NCBI GenBank assembly: GCA_948144175.1
Contig: CANXME010001453.1
Coordinates: forward strand, 372,001-436,000
DNA length: 64,000 nucleotides
Direction: 5' to 3'
Origin: Closterium sp. NIES-65
Taxonomy: Eukaryota > Streptophyta > Zygnematophyceae > Desmidiales > Closteriaceae
The first letter of the stretch is position 1; each line of letters starts with the position of its first letter. The notes under the pieces are model-generated. The model saw only the letters and a list, made by a program, of their open reading frames with translations, was not told the DNA's origin and made no database searches. Positions 32,401-43,617 of this stretch are shown one piece after another. A program made the position numbers and the translations under genes.

Positions 32401-33291
32401 ACCGACCCCTCCACCCCCACCTCCACTCCCACCGCCACCCCCACTCCCCCCACTGCCGCCACCTCCACCTCCACCGCCCCCGCTCGCTCCTCCAGCGCCC
32501 TTGCCCCCCTTGCCCTTGCCAGGGCGGCGTCTCTCACTAGGGGCAGACGCCACACCAACCGACTCAAGACCAAGAAGGTCAGCCGCAGCAGCAGAGGCAA
32601 CAGAGGGCAGAAGGGGGGAGGGGGAACACCCCTCAAAGATGGGGGTGCGCGGGTCACCACGAGAGGCCCCTACAGCGACTATGCTCTTCTCGGCCGCTAG
32701 GAGGGACTTCTCGAGGAGGTCAACAGTGAGAGTGGTGGGACAGACAGATAGGAAGTGGTCCCTGACTACACGAAGGGAGTCAGGGAGGCGAGTGACTATG
32801 TAGTAAAGAGTGATGTACATGGGGGGGGGGTTCTTGGCGCAGATTTCAGGAGGAAGTGGAGCGCGGTAGCGAGTGTCACTAGTGCGGAGGTGCGTAATGA
32901 GGTCAGCGACTGTGGGAAAGGCAGCAAGGTCAGGAAAGAGGTACGGTAGCATGAGACGGCTCAATGCAGCAGTGGCAGGGGAGGAGTAGCGCGCAACTAC
33001 AGCGTCGTACAAGGTCTGAGCACTCTTCTACTGACTAAAGTGCGCACGCTCGGAGGTAGGGAGGTGGCGACGCACAGCAAGACGTGCAGCAGCGTCGCGC
33101 GTGGCCCACTGGGAGCGAACAGTGGCGTCAGCATCAGCAGCAGGGGCAGGGGAAGCGCCAGAGGTGAGGCCAAAGAGAGAGAGGCTGTCTGCCCTATCGC
33201 ACTGTAAGAACAGCTGCAGGTCATCTACCCAGACCTCAAAGTCAATGGCCCGACCCTCAGCGTCAAAGGCGAGGACACTAGGGGTAGCCAT
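29455..33291 (-). pseudogene. A Gag, protease, integrase and linker
   Basis: Gag starts at 33291 (MATPSVLAFDAEG). TAG at 33028-33030 replaces the Tyr codon of HFSQYK seen in I; the same frame then runs open for 1185 codons to a TGA at 29455. Order: Gag core; a tail of about 80 residues that is nearly all Gly (32200-32500); the zinc-like motif CSYVLRTGDRAGEQCGEAHPT followed by QRC (CX12CX3HX4C); protease LDSGASRSFF; pre-integrase HHRLGHPS; integrase HMDVWGP, HSDRGGEF and NGIAERR; pentapeptide array; and RPYFVPLLLQVLG. Two nonsense codons are the visible lesions. Confidence 0.85.
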
Positions 33292-33303
33292 GACCCCAGA
33301 CGA

Positions 33304-34267
33304 CTAGCAGTGCAAACAGTAGGGTGAGGGCAGTGCAGTGAAAAAAAAGGCGCTGTGCTCACCAGACTGGGCAGGTCGGGCGGCTCGGAAGTAGGGCGGC
33401 TCGACGGCTCGGCGGCTCGGCTGCTGGGCGGCTCGGCGGCTGGGCGGCTCGGCGGCTCGGCGGCTCTGCTGCTGGGCGGCTCGGCTGCTGGGCGGCTCGG
33501 CTGCTGGGCGGCTTGGCTGCTGGGCGGCTCTGCTGCTCTGCTGCCGGGCGGCTCGGATCTGCTGCTGTAGGGCGGCGCGGTGGTCGGCTGCTCGGCCGGT
33601 TGAGACGGCTCGGGCGGCTAGAGTGGCGGGCGGCGCTGCAGCAGGTGACGGGGCCGAGAGCGAGGCGGCGGAGCCGCAGGTAAGGTGGCCGGGCCGCTGA
33701 GTGAGGCGGCGGGGCCGAGAGTGAGGCGGCGGGGCCGAAGGTAGGGTGGCGGGGCCGCCGAGTGAGGCGGCGGGGCCGCAGCGAAGGGCGGCGGGGCCGC
33801 TGAGACGGGCGGCGGGGCCGCAGCGAAGGGCGGCGGGGCCCCAGTGTGAGGCGGCGGGGCCGTAACGAAGGGCGGCAGGGCCGCAATGTAAGGCGGTGGG
33901 GCCGAAGCGAAGGGCGGCGGGGCCGCTGAGACGGGCGGCGGGGCTGCAGCAAAAAGCGGCGGGGCCGCAATGGGAGGCGGCGGGGCTGCAGCGAAGGGCG
34001 GTGGGTCCATTGAGAAGGGCGGCGTGGCCGCAGCAAGAGAGGCGGCGGGGCCGCAGCGACGGGCGGCGGGGCCGCAGCAAAGGGCGGCGGGCCCGAATCG
34101 ACGGGCGGCGGGGCCGCTAGGGCGATGGGGCCGCTAGGGCGTTGAGGCCACTAGGGCGGCTCGACGAGGTGAGAGCCCGGAGCGCGACTCGGGCTGAGCG
34201 CGCTTCGGGCAGGAAAAATAAAAACTCGATGTGGTGGGCCCTAGGCACAGTTCCCACGGGGGAACCT
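33304..34267 (-). other. A leader (5' untranslated region), GC-rich repeats
   Basis: About 960 bp between PBS and the Gag ATG, made of short degenerate repeats (GGCGGCTCGGCGGCTCGG, then GGCGGCGGGGCCGC). There is no recognisable protein. I (42599-43475) and H (48086-48850) have equivalent leaders. Confidence 0.7.
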
Positions 34268-34278
34268 GCTCGATACCA
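34268..34278 (-). other. Primer-binding site of A
   Basis: The minus strand reads TGGTATCGAGCAGG next to the LTR, the initiator tRNA-Met pattern lacking one A. Confidence 0.7.
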
Positions 34279-34409
34279 TGAGGAAAGTAGAACGAGAATG
34301 AATGAACTAAGAATGAATTGAGTACAAGTACTAACCCTAATTGGGTTGTACCCCTTATGGGCTACCCCACTATAGCCTACACAATATGCATAAGCTATAT
34401 GTTCTGACA
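34279..34409 (-). repeat. A 5' LTR
   Basis: 131 bp, plus strand TGAGGAAAG...TTCTGACA, followed by C sequence AGTTCTTC. Confidence 0.88.
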
Positions 34410-34834
34410 AGTTCTTCTATGTGCAAGGGAAAGAGGGGAGTGAGAATGCAACTGCCAAGAAGGGAGCAGTGCCCCATCCTCTCAACACGTGGATTCTTGA
34501 CTCCAGAGCGGCTCATCACATGCCCCTAAGGGCGGACCTGCTAGACAAGGTTGGGAAGATGAACATCACTGTTATGAACTCAGGATGCAGCCACAGGATA
34601 AAGGTGATTGGAGTCGGCAAGGCATCTTTCAAAGGAGCAGACAGGAAGCCAATGATCTTAGAGGAAGTGCTTTTGGTGCCAGAGCTGAAGGGGAACCTGA
34701 TCTCCTTGAGGAAGATGGGGATAGCAGGTGTATGCACGGCAACCAATGGAGCTGAAACATTCAAGGGAAGTCTTGGTGATCGAGTGTTGTGGGACCTGCA
34801 TGAAGACAAGGGCCTGCATAACGAGTTGTGGCAT
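34410..34834 (+). pseudogene. C aspartic protease segment
   Basis: The C frame resumes at TTC 34412 as FFYVQGKEGSENATAKKGA. The protease motif reads WILDSRAAHHM, with Arg in place of the conserved Gly of DSGA, so the protease is probably inactive. It is followed by KVIGVGKASF and LLVPELKGNLISLRKM, typical of the copia protease to pre-integrase transition, and breaks off at HNELWH, the start of a pre-integrase motif, where H is inserted. In phase after H the frame does not continue with the expected RLGH but with a different sequence (48992 onward). Confidence 0.75.
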
Positions 34835-34959
34835 TGTGAAAGAACGAGGAATGATTAACTAAGGAATGAGTGTGATACAAATATGAAACCCTAGAAATGT
34901 GTACCCCTTAGTATCTAACCCGCTACAGCCTATACAGGCTAGATCATATAAGTCTGACA
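34835..34959 (-). repeat. H 3' LTR
   Basis: 125 bp, plus strand TGTGAAAGAACGAGG...AGTCTGACA, then the PPT (CACCCCCATAGG). Confidence 0.9.
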
Positions 34960-35161
34960 CACCCCCATAGGGAAAGTGGGGGAAAACAAGGGGTCACAAG
35001 ACCAGTCAAGCAAAGCAAAGCAAAGCAAGCTCAGGATGGATCACAACGTCACCACACATTCCGCGCACAAGTTCAAGGCCACAAGGCCAGTTCACATGCA
35101 AGATTATATATAAAGGTAAACAAGCAAGCGCCGGTATAGATAGATCACAGTACAAGCAAGG

Positions 35162-36330
35162 TCAAGAAGTGAGCAAGTGAGGCCAAGTAGGCACAAGACC
35201 TAGCATCGTACAAAAGCGCTGATGATCACAAGGCCGAAGTGCCTTGGTAAAGATATCAGCAGTGTTGGCCTCAGAGGCCACGTAAGCAAGGCCCAGCTGA
35301 CCACGCTGCTGCAGCTCACGAGCAAGGAAGTAGCGAAGAGCAATGTGCTTCATTCTGTGCTCCTGTCTGTGCTCCCTACACAAGGCCAGCATGGCCTTGT
35401 TGTCTACGTACAGAACTGGAGGAGAACAAGGCGGCTCTCCTAGGTCAGCCAGCAGGTAGGTGAGCCAGCATAGCTCCTGTGCAGCCATGGCCCCTGCGTA
35501 GATCTCAGCCTCACAGCTGGAGCCGAGAACAAAAGACTGCTCTCCAAGCACTAGCCCCATGTCCAACGTACTGCACAAGTAGCGCAACACCCTCTTCGCT
35601 GCGGCCATGTGCTCTGGTCGGTGTCTCTCAGGAGCATCATAGCGTGCCAAGATGCTAAGAGGGTATGCAAGGTCAGGTCGAGTGCAGGTCATCAGGTACA
35701 TGAGGTAGCCAACAAGCTCTGGGTACGGGCCACTCGGCTCTACGAACTCATCCGAAGGCAGAGCTGAGAGCGAGTGGCGAGTAGACAGAGGAGTGGCCTG
35801 AGGCGAGGAGTACGTGAAGTCGAAGCGCTGAAGGACCTGTTGCACCATGTGTGACTGAGTCAGGGTAATGGTGCGCTGTGCTTTGTCCCGGGTGATCTAC
35901 AAGCTAAGGTAGCTGCGCAGTTCACCCACGTCTGTGCACGTGTGTCTCTTCTGCAGCTCCGACTTCACGTGGGCGAGTCCAGCAGTGTTAGCAGTGGCAA
36001 AGACCAAGTCGTCGACGTACACGAGGATGTAGAACGGCGGCAAAGAGGTGTCGGTGCGCAGAAACAGCGACGGGTCGGCAATAGAAGGAGCAAACCCAAG
36101 AGCCGCAAGTGTAGTCCTCAGTGTGTCGTGCCACTCATGGGGCGCCTGGCAGAGACCGTAGACTGGCCGCCGGAGGCTCCATTGGGTACCAGGAGGAAAC
36201 GACCCAGTGAAGCCAGGTGGGCGGCGCAGCCAGATCTCCTCGTGCAGGCTGCCGTGTAGGAAAGCAATGCTGAAGTCAAGAGAGTGAAACTCGTAGTCAC
36301 GCTGAGCGGCTATGTGCAGCAGCACCCGAA
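35162..36330 (-). pseudogene. H reverse transcriptase C-terminal part and RNase H
   Basis: RT resumes left of I with LLHIAAQRDYEFHSLDFSIAF and YVDDLVFATAN. A CAG-to-TAG change gives a stop near 35895. RNase H lacks about 40 residues, including the DASWADD active-site stretch: GLVLGEQS is joined to FVLGSSCEAEIY. The C-terminus ANTADIFTKAL and the final stop at 35162 are present. The enzyme is inactive. Confidence 0.85.
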
Positions 36331-36335
36331 GAGTG

Positions 36336-36460
36336 TGAGAAACTGAACGAGAATGGATTGACTAAGGGAAAGTTGGGTACAAGTGCAAACCCTAGAAACC
36401 TGTACCCCATATGTGCCACCCCACTATAGCCTACAGTAGCTATGTCATATAAATCTGAGA
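36336..36460 (-). repeat. I 3' LTR
   Basis: 125 bp. The outer edge is TGAGAAACTG; the inner edge reads CTGAGA instead of CTGACA. Confidence 0.9.
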
Positions 36461-36671
36461 CACCCCCAAAGGCAAAGTGGGGGAGAACAAGGGGTCACAA
36501 GACCAGTCAAGCAAAGCAAAGCAAGCTCAGGGTGGATCACAAAGTCACCACACATTCTGAGCACAAGTTCAAGGCCACAAGGCCAGTTCACATGCAGGAT
36601 TACATATATATATAAGGCTAGACAAGCAAGAGCAGGTGTATATATATATATATGCAACAGTACAAACAAGG

Positions 36672-39600
36672 TCAAGGGGTGAGCAAGTGAGTCAAGGTAG
36701 GCACAAGACCCAGCTGAGTACAGAAGCGCTGATGATCACAAGGCGCAAGTGCCTTGGTGAAGATATCAGCAATGTTGGCCTCAAAGGCCACATACGCAAG
36801 CCGCAGCTGGGCACGCTGCTGTAGCTCACGAGCAAGGAAGTAGCGGAGAGCAATGTGCTTCGTTCTGTGCTCCAGTCTCCGCTCTCGACACAAGGCCAGC
36901 ATGGCCTTGTTGTCGACGTACAGCACTAGAGGAGAATGAGGCGGCTCTCCGAGGTCAGTCAGCAGGTAGGTGAGCCAGCAAACCTCCTGTGCAGCCATGG
37001 CCCCGGCGTAGATCTCAGCCTCACAACTGGAGCCGAGAAAAGAAGACGAGCGGCTAGCCCGCCACGAAACAGAGCCGGAACCAAGGCTGAAGGTGTAACC
37101 CTGTGACGGCCGCTGCGTAGCCTGGTCGTCAGCCCAAGAAGCGTCTACGTGCCCAGTGAGGACCAGTGGAGTCTGCCCTCCAAGCACAAGCCCCATGCCC
37201 GACGTACTGCACAAGTAGCGCAACACCCTCTTCACTGCAGCCATGTGCTCCGGTCTGTGTCTCCCAGGAGCAACATAGCGTGCGAGAATGCTAAGAGGGT
37301 ATGCAAGGTCAGGTCGTGTGCCGGTCATCAGGTACATGAGGCAACCAACAAGCTCTGGGTACGGGCCACTTGACTCTACGGACTCATCCGAAGGTAGAGC
37401 TGAGAGCGATTGGGGAGTAGGCAGAGGAGTGGCCTGAGGCGAGGAGTACGTGAAGCCGAAGCACTGAAGGACCTGCTGCACCATGTGTGAGTGAGTCAGG
37501 GTAATGGTGCGGCGTGCTCTGTCCCGGGTGATTTGCAAGCCAAGGTAGCTGCGCAGTTCACTCAGGTCTGTGCACGTGCGTCTCTTCTGCAGCTCGGACT
37601 TCACGTGGGCGAGTCCAGCAGTGTCAGCTGTGGCAAAGACCAAGTCGTCGACGTACACGAGGATGTAGAACGGCGGCAAAGAAGTGTCCGTGCGCAGAAA
37701 CAGCGACAGGTCGGAAGTAGAGGGAGCAAACCCAAGAGCCGCAAGTGTAGTGCTCAGTGTGTCGTGCCACTCACGCGGTGCCTGGCGGAGACCGTAGACT
37801 GGCCGCCGGAGGCTCCACTGGGTGCCAGGAGGAAAAGACCCAGTGAAGCCAGGTGGGCGGCGCAGCCAGATCACCTCGTGCAGGCTGCCCTGCAAGAAAG
37901 CAATGCTGAAGTCAAGAGAGTGCAGCTCGTAGTCACGGTGAGCAGCTATGTGCAGCAGTACCCGAAGAGTGGTCATCTTCGGGGTGGGAGAGAAGGTCTG
38001 AAAGTAGTCAACTCCCTGCCGCTGACTGAAGCCACGAGCCACGTAACGCGCCTTGAAGACAGGCGGAGAACCCGGCGGCCGCTTCACCCTGAAAATCCAC
38101 ATGCCACTGACGATGTTCGCCCCAGGAGGGGGAACGTCGTCCACGTAGGTGCCTGTGGACTTCCAGGAAGCCATCTCTGCGTCCATAGCTGCCATCCACT
38201 GAGAGGAGTAGGGACCCTCTATCGCCTCCGCGTAAGAGCGCGGAGTCGGGATGTCAAGTGCATCCGGGTCACCCTCAGGGGTAAGCAGTACGGACACGAG
38301 ATGAGGTGAAGCAGCACCCAAACAGTGGAACTCCTCCTGCCTGTCCTCAAGGACGTCCGTGCCAAGGGCACACTCACCCCCGACGGACGGAGGATAGACA
38401 GACTCAGACTCAGCAACAAGACTAGCAGCGTAGTCCAGACGACAGCGAGCAGCAAAGTCGACAAGCTCAGCAACTAGGGCAGACGCAACAGTGGACTCAA
38501 AGGAAGGGTCAGTGACAACAGTAGCAAGGAGACGCGTGAAAGTAGGACTGGCAGCACGAAGATAGTCCGACTCCAGGTCGGCAAGAGCAGGAAGAGAGGA
38601 CTCAGGAGGAGAAGGCAAAGGGGCACGCAGAGGTGCAGTGGACGGACGCAGAGACATCCAGTGCGTGCCAGGGACAGGAGGAGGACACTTACGCGAACCA
38701 CGACCACTAGTGCGAGCAGCACGGACCGGTGACGTAGCGCGAGACGCAGACTCACGACGCTCAGCAAGACCTCCAGTAGGACCAGTGTAGGGAGACGGAG
38801 CAAGCAGTGGGGAGGCCCGCTGTAACTGTAACTGCGACGCGACAGGCTGTGGACACTCTAAGTGAGGAGGAGGACCAGTAGAAGGCGGGAGACCAAGAAC
38901 CTGCTGAAGGAGCGGAACGAAGTACGGCCGAGGCCGCGCGGTGACTCCAGACACAGCAGGGACAGCACCAGTACCCTCAGCGGCAGCACCAGCGCCAGCA
39001 GCACCTCCAGCTCCAGTACCTCCAGCAGCACCAGTAGCACCCCCAGCAGGACCGCCTCCAGGACCGACAACAGTAGCCTCATCGCCAACACCCTCAGCAG
39101 CTCCAGTACTCCCAGTACGAGCACCTCCGGGACCCGCGGCACCAACACCCTCAGCAGCCGAAGAACCTCCAGCTCCAGCAGCACGCCTCCAGCGCCGGGC
39201 AAACCACTCGCGCAGCTCCTGTGGAGAGAGTGGCTCCCGCCGAGACGAAGCACCCGGAGAACCTCCAGGCCCAGCACCGCCAGACGCCACACGAGCAGGC
39301 CCAGCTCCCTTAGGCTCCGCACCCCCAGGCTCAGCACCTCCAGGCGGAGCACCCCCAGGCTCAGCATCCCCAGGCGTAGCACCCCCAGGCTTAGCACCCC
39401 CAGGCTCAGCACCCCCAGTGGTAGCACCCCCAGGCTCAGCACCCCCAGGCTCAGCACCCCCAATAGTAGCACCCTCAGGCTCAGCACCCCCACGCGTAGC
39501 ACCAACACGCTCAGCACCCCCAGAGTCAGCACCCCCAAAGTCACCAGTAACCTCGACAGGCTCGACTGCGTCTACCTGGGACACACCTGAAGGGGTTGGA

Positions 39601-40000
39601 CCCTTAGGGGGGAGGGGGTCTACCGGGGGGGGACCTGGCACAAGGAAGAGCGGTGGCGGGGGGAGAGACAGGGTGCGGTAGGGGAAGAGGCGGTAGTAGG
39701 GGACCGACTCGTCAAACGTGACGTCCTGGGAGGACAGAACACGGCGAGAGGTGGGGTGGTAGAACTGCCACCCTGGCCCGTCAGGGAGGAAGCCAAGGAA
39801 GACGCAAGGAGCAGCACGAGGGGATAGCTTGTCCGCAGACAAGTCGCGGACAAACGCTTGAGATCCCCAGACACGGAACGCAGACGCATCGCCAACCTTC
39901 CCCGTCCACAGCAAAGCTGGGGAGGTCTCCGGCATGGAGACCCTGGGGTGAAGGTTGATCTGATGCGCCGCGTACCGAACCGCAAACGGCCACAGAAAAT
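36672..40000 (-). pseudogene. I integrase C-terminal part, linker, RT and RNase H
   Basis: This is an open frame of about 1090 codons (first Met at 39935) down to the stop at 36672. It carries integrase after the catalytic Glu, a pentapeptide array, RPYFVPLLQQVLG, RT with LDFSIAFLQGSLHEVI and YVDDLVFATAD, and RNase H with HVDASWADDQAT, SSCEAEIYAGA, YVDNKAML and ANIADIFTKAL. It is separated from the upstream integrase by loss of one G in a G run at about 40000, judged against A and R1. Confidence 0.9.
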
Positions 40001-41480
40001 GGGGGCAGCTGCATGCATCATGGACGTACTGGCGACGTCCATGACCATGCCAATGCGGCGCTCAGCAATCCCATTTTGCTGTGGAGAGTCCGGAAGCGTG
40101 AAGGTCTGGCGGATGCCTCGTGCACGACAGTAGGCTCGCAGAAGGGCAGAGGAGAACTCTCCGCCTCTGTCAGAGTGCAGACGCAGAACAGGAAAGTCCG
40201 AGCCGAAGCTGTGCCTGAGCTGGAGACGAGCTGCGCGGATCCAGTCGATCAACACCTCAGTGACATCACCCTTTCTGTGCAAGGGGAAGACTGTGGTGTA
40301 GCGCGAGTAGTCGTTAACCACCAGCAGGAAGTAGCGCTCGTGACCCTGTCCACGGACGCGGGCCGGGCCCCACACGTCCATGTGAAGCGTCTGCAGCGGG
40401 GCCTCTGTCGGAGGAAACTTGGAGGAGTGAGGGGCAGCCCGCTGCCGCCCCTCGACACAGGGGACGCAGGTAGGGCCAGGCCCCGGAGGAAGGGCAGGGA
40501 GGGACTGGGGAAGACGAGAGACAAGGACACGGGAGGCCATGCTTCGGAGACGAAGTAGGGAGGGGTGACCAAGGCGGTGGTGCCAGAGGAGAGTCTCGTG
40601 AGACAGGAGGCGACACGAGCAGGGGGCAGACTCAAGCCAGACCTGGACGCTGCAGCAAACACCTGACCCGACGCAGCTACCTGACCAGATGCACTGACTG
40701 GAGGAGACTCAGTGGTGAGTGTGTACAGGCTCGACTCTGGCCGACGTGTAAACGTGGCCAGGTGTCGGCATGTCCGAGCGTCCGTGTAGTGGGTCACCCG
40801 CTGACTTGCAGGAGTGAACTGGTGAACCCCCGCATCCTGTAGGTCAGCACCACTCACCAAGTTCGTAGAGAACAAAGGGAGGTAAAGACCAGATAGGGTG
40901 CCAGAGGGGGCCGCCGGACATGGGAGGACAGTGGAGAAGTGAGCAAGGACAGGACCCCAAGAGGGGTCTGCCAGAGAGACTGCAACTGGCCGGCCAAGCG
41001 GCGTGAGTGTGGTGCGGTCTCGAAAGAAAGAGCGAGAAGCCCCCGAGTCAAGGGTGAAGGTGTGGGAGGCCGAGGCCGGCGCATTACCTGAGAGAGCAGA
41101 CTCACCAGCACCTGGGGGAGCAGACGCACGAGCACCTAGAGCAGCAGCCTCGCTAGCACCTAGAGCAGCAGCCTCACCAGTACCTAGAGCAGCAGTCTCA
41201 ATGCCCGGGTCGGGCGGAAAACACCGGTAACAATCACCCTCATCACTAATAGTCACAGCATACATGGTAGCAAGAATAGCATCAAAGTCAAGGTCAAAGA
41301 CAGCTACTCCCGCCCTAGACAGCACGCCCCAGCGGGGGATCGCAGTGGCCTCAGGGAACTGGTGACGCCAAGCGTCCGTCAGGCGGCCAAAGCAGCGCTG
41401 GGTGGAATGCGCACCCCCGCACTGCTCACCCGCGCGGTCGCCGGTGCGTAGGACGTAGGTGCACGGACCAGTACCCCCAC
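40001..41480 (-). pseudogene. I Gag zinc motif, protease and integrase core
   Basis: The minus strand shows the zinc-like motif CTYVLRTGDRAGEQCGGAHST followed by QRC near 41400-41470, GDCYRCFPPDPGIE, protease LDSGASRSFF, then a one-base loss near 40630 (comparison with A). The next frame has HHRLGHPS, CVPCVEGRQRAA, HMDVWGP, HSDRGGEF and NGIAERR with all three catalytic residues. The product would be truncated twice. Confidence 0.85.
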
Positions 41481-42598
41481 CCCGCTGGCGTGCAGCGTAC
41501 CACTTACGGAGCTGCTGAGGGGGGGGGGGATGTCACGAGTGCGATGGTGCTGCTGCTGGTGCTGCTGGCGCTGACCACCACCGGAGCCGAATTCTGCGCA
41601 GCGCCACCCCGACTAGCTCCACCTCCTCCGCCGCCGCCTCCTCCACCGCCGCCACCTCCGCTCCCACCGCCACCGCCGCCGCCGCCTCCGCCTCCACTGC
41701 CGCCACCGACACCTCCACCCCCGCCACCACTCCAAGCACCACCCCCACCCCCTCCATTGCCTCCACCGCCACCTCCGCCACCCCCGCCAGCCCCTCCAGC
41801 ACCCTTGCCCCCCTTGCCCTTGCTGGTGCGGCGTCTCCCGCTCGGGGTAGACGCAGCGCCGACCGACTCGAAACCAACAAGGTCGGCCGCAGCAGCAGAG
41901 GCAACAGAGGGCAAACGGGGGGAGGGGGAACACCCCTCAAAGACGAGGGTGCCAGGGTCACCACGAGAGGCTCCTGCAGTGACTATGCTCTTCTCTGCTG
42001 CGAGGAGGGCCTTCTCGAGGAGGTCAACGGTGAGAGTGGTGGGGCAAACTGAGAGGAAGTGGTCCCTGACTACGCTAAGGGAGTAAGGGAGCCGGGTGAC
42101 TATGTAGTAGAGGGTGATGTACATGGGGGGGGGGGGATTCTTGGCGCAGAACTCAGCAGGAAGCGCAGCGCGGTAGCGAGTGTCACTAGTGCGGAGGTGC
42201 GTAATGAGGTCAGCGACTGTGGGAAAGGCAGCAAGGTCAGGGAAGAGGTATGGTAGCATGAGGCGGCTCAGTGCAGCAGTGGCAGGGGAGGAGTAGCGCG
42301 CAACTACTGCGTCGTACAAGGTATGAGCACACTTGTACTGACAAAAGTGCGCACGCTCAGAGATAGGCAGGTGGCGACGCACAGCAAGACGTGCAGCAGC
42401 ATCACGTGTGGCCCACTGTGAGCGAACAATGGCGTCGGCATCAGCAGCAGGGGCAGGAGAGGCACCAGAGGTGAGGTCAAAGAGGGAGAGACCATCTGCC
42501 CTATCGCACTGTAGGAAAAGCTGCAGGTCATCTACCCAGACGTCAAAGTCAATGGCCCGACCCTCAGCGTCAAAAGCAAGGACTCTAGGGGTAGCCAT
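41481..42598 (-). pseudogene. I Gag
   Basis: It starts at 42598 (MATPRVLAFDAEGRAIDFDVWVDD). It has the same core as A without A's stop: QYKCAHTLYDAVVARYSSPAT, LPYFFPDL-like and AKNPPPPMYITLYY segments, and VCPTTLTVDLLEKALLAAEK. The Pro run is coded by a 12-G tract (42125-42136). A Gly-rich tail follows, and the frame is lost in the region 41510-41660, before the zinc motif. The function is particle formation and RNA binding. Confidence 0.85.
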
Positions 42599-43473
42599 GA
42601 CAGCAGTAGACTAGCAGCGCGAACAGTAGGGTAAGGGCAGTGCAATGACAGAGGCGCTGCTCTTACCCGACAGGGCAGCTCGAGCGGCTCGGCGGCTCGG
42701 CAGCAACTGCGGCTCGGCGACTCGGTGGCTCGGGCGGCTGAGGCGGCTCGGCGGTACGGTGGCTCGGCAGCAACTGCAGCTCGGCGGCTCGGCGACCCGG
42801 CGGCTCTGTCGGCTCGGCAGCGCGGCGGGTGGGGCAGCTCGGGTGGATCGGGAGGCTCGCCAGCAGCTCCGCGGCGCCGGCGGCTCGGTGGTGACGGCGG
42901 GGCCGCGTGGGGACGGCGGCGGGGCCGGGTGCAGCGGCGTCGGGACCGGGTGGAGCAGCGTCAGGGCTAGTAGAGGCGGCGCCGCGGCCGGGAAGGGCAG
43001 CTCCGGGGCCGCAGGGGTAGGCGACGGGGCCAGCACAGGCGGCGCCGAGGAAGGGAAGGGCGGCGCCGGGGCCGCAGGGGTAGGCGACGGGGCCGCTAGG
43101 GCGGCTAGGAGGGGGGGGTCGCGAGGGCGGCTTGAAGAGGCCGCGAGGGCGGCTAGAAAGGGCCAAGAGGGAGGCGTGAAAGGGCCGCGAGGGCGGCGCG
43201 ACGCGACGGAGCCGTGAGGGCGGCGGATCGGGGCCGCGAGGGCGGCGCGACGCGGCCGCTAGGGCGGCGCAACGTGAAGGGGCCGCGAGGGCGACGCGAC
43301 GGGGCCGCAAGCGAGACGCGACGGGGCCGCTAAGGCGGCGCGACAGGGTCGAAAGGGCGGCGCGACGGGGCCGTGAGAGGGGAGCGCGACTCGGGCAGTG
43401 TAGAGCGCGCTCCGGCCAGGGAAAAAAAAAAAAAAAAAGGTGGTGGGCCCTAGGAACAGTTCCCACAGGGGAA
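42599..43473 (-). other. I leader, GC-rich repeats
   Basis: About 875 bp of short GC-rich degenerate repeats (GGCGGCTCGGCGGCTCGG; GGGCGGCGCGACGGGGCCGC). No protein is recognised; long frames here reflect lack of stop codons. A 16-A tract is at 43422-43437. Confidence 0.65.
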
Positions 43474-43487
43474 CCTGGTCGATACCA

Positions 43488-43612
43488 TGAGAAACTGAAC
43501 GAGAATGGATTGACTAAGGGAAAGTTGGGTACAAGTGCAAACCCTAGAAAGCTGTACCCCATATGTGCTACCCTACTATAGCCTACAGTATCTATGTCAT
43601 ATAAATCTGACA
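43488..43612 (-). repeat. I 5' LTR
   Basis: 125 bp, plus strand TGAGAAACTG...AATCTGACA, followed by the TSD GAGTG. Confidence 0.92.
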
Positions 43613-43617
43613 GAGTG

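Larger units (their letters stand above)
20893..34409 (-). mobile_element. A: copia element inserted in C, itself split by B
   Basis: 131-bp LTRs at 20893-21023 and 34279-34409 differ at about 7 sites. The right one is followed inward by a PBS (minus strand TGGTATCGAGCAGG) and a GC-rich leader, the left one by a PPT. Gag, protease, integrase, linker, RT and RNase H run from right to left, with B inserted in the RT. The flanks AATCC (20888-20892) and AGTTC (34410-34414) are a decayed TSD: two transitions separate them, and removing A restores C's frame. Confidence 0.88.
36331..43617 (-). mobile_element. I: full-length copia element with TSD GAGTG
   Basis: LTRs of 125 bp at 36336-36460 and 43488-43612 differ at five sites. 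The TSD GAGTG is at 36331-36335 and 43613-43617, inside H's RT codons. At 7277 bp it is the best full-length example of this superfamily here: 5' LTR, PBS (minus strand TGGTATCGACCAGG, 43474-43487), a GC-rich leader with a 16-A tract at 43422-43437, Gag, protease, integrase, linker, RT, RNase H, PPT and 3' LTR. Three frameshifts disable the polyprotein. Confidence 0.95.

Noticed and set aside
41613-41933. Trp/Arg-rich frame in I
   Set aside because: It is the shifted frame of the poly-Gly Gag tail.
42125-42136. The C homopolymer as a regulated phase-variation switch
   Set aside because: Only three copies are visible and mutation or sequencing error explains the length change; kept as an observation, not as a system.
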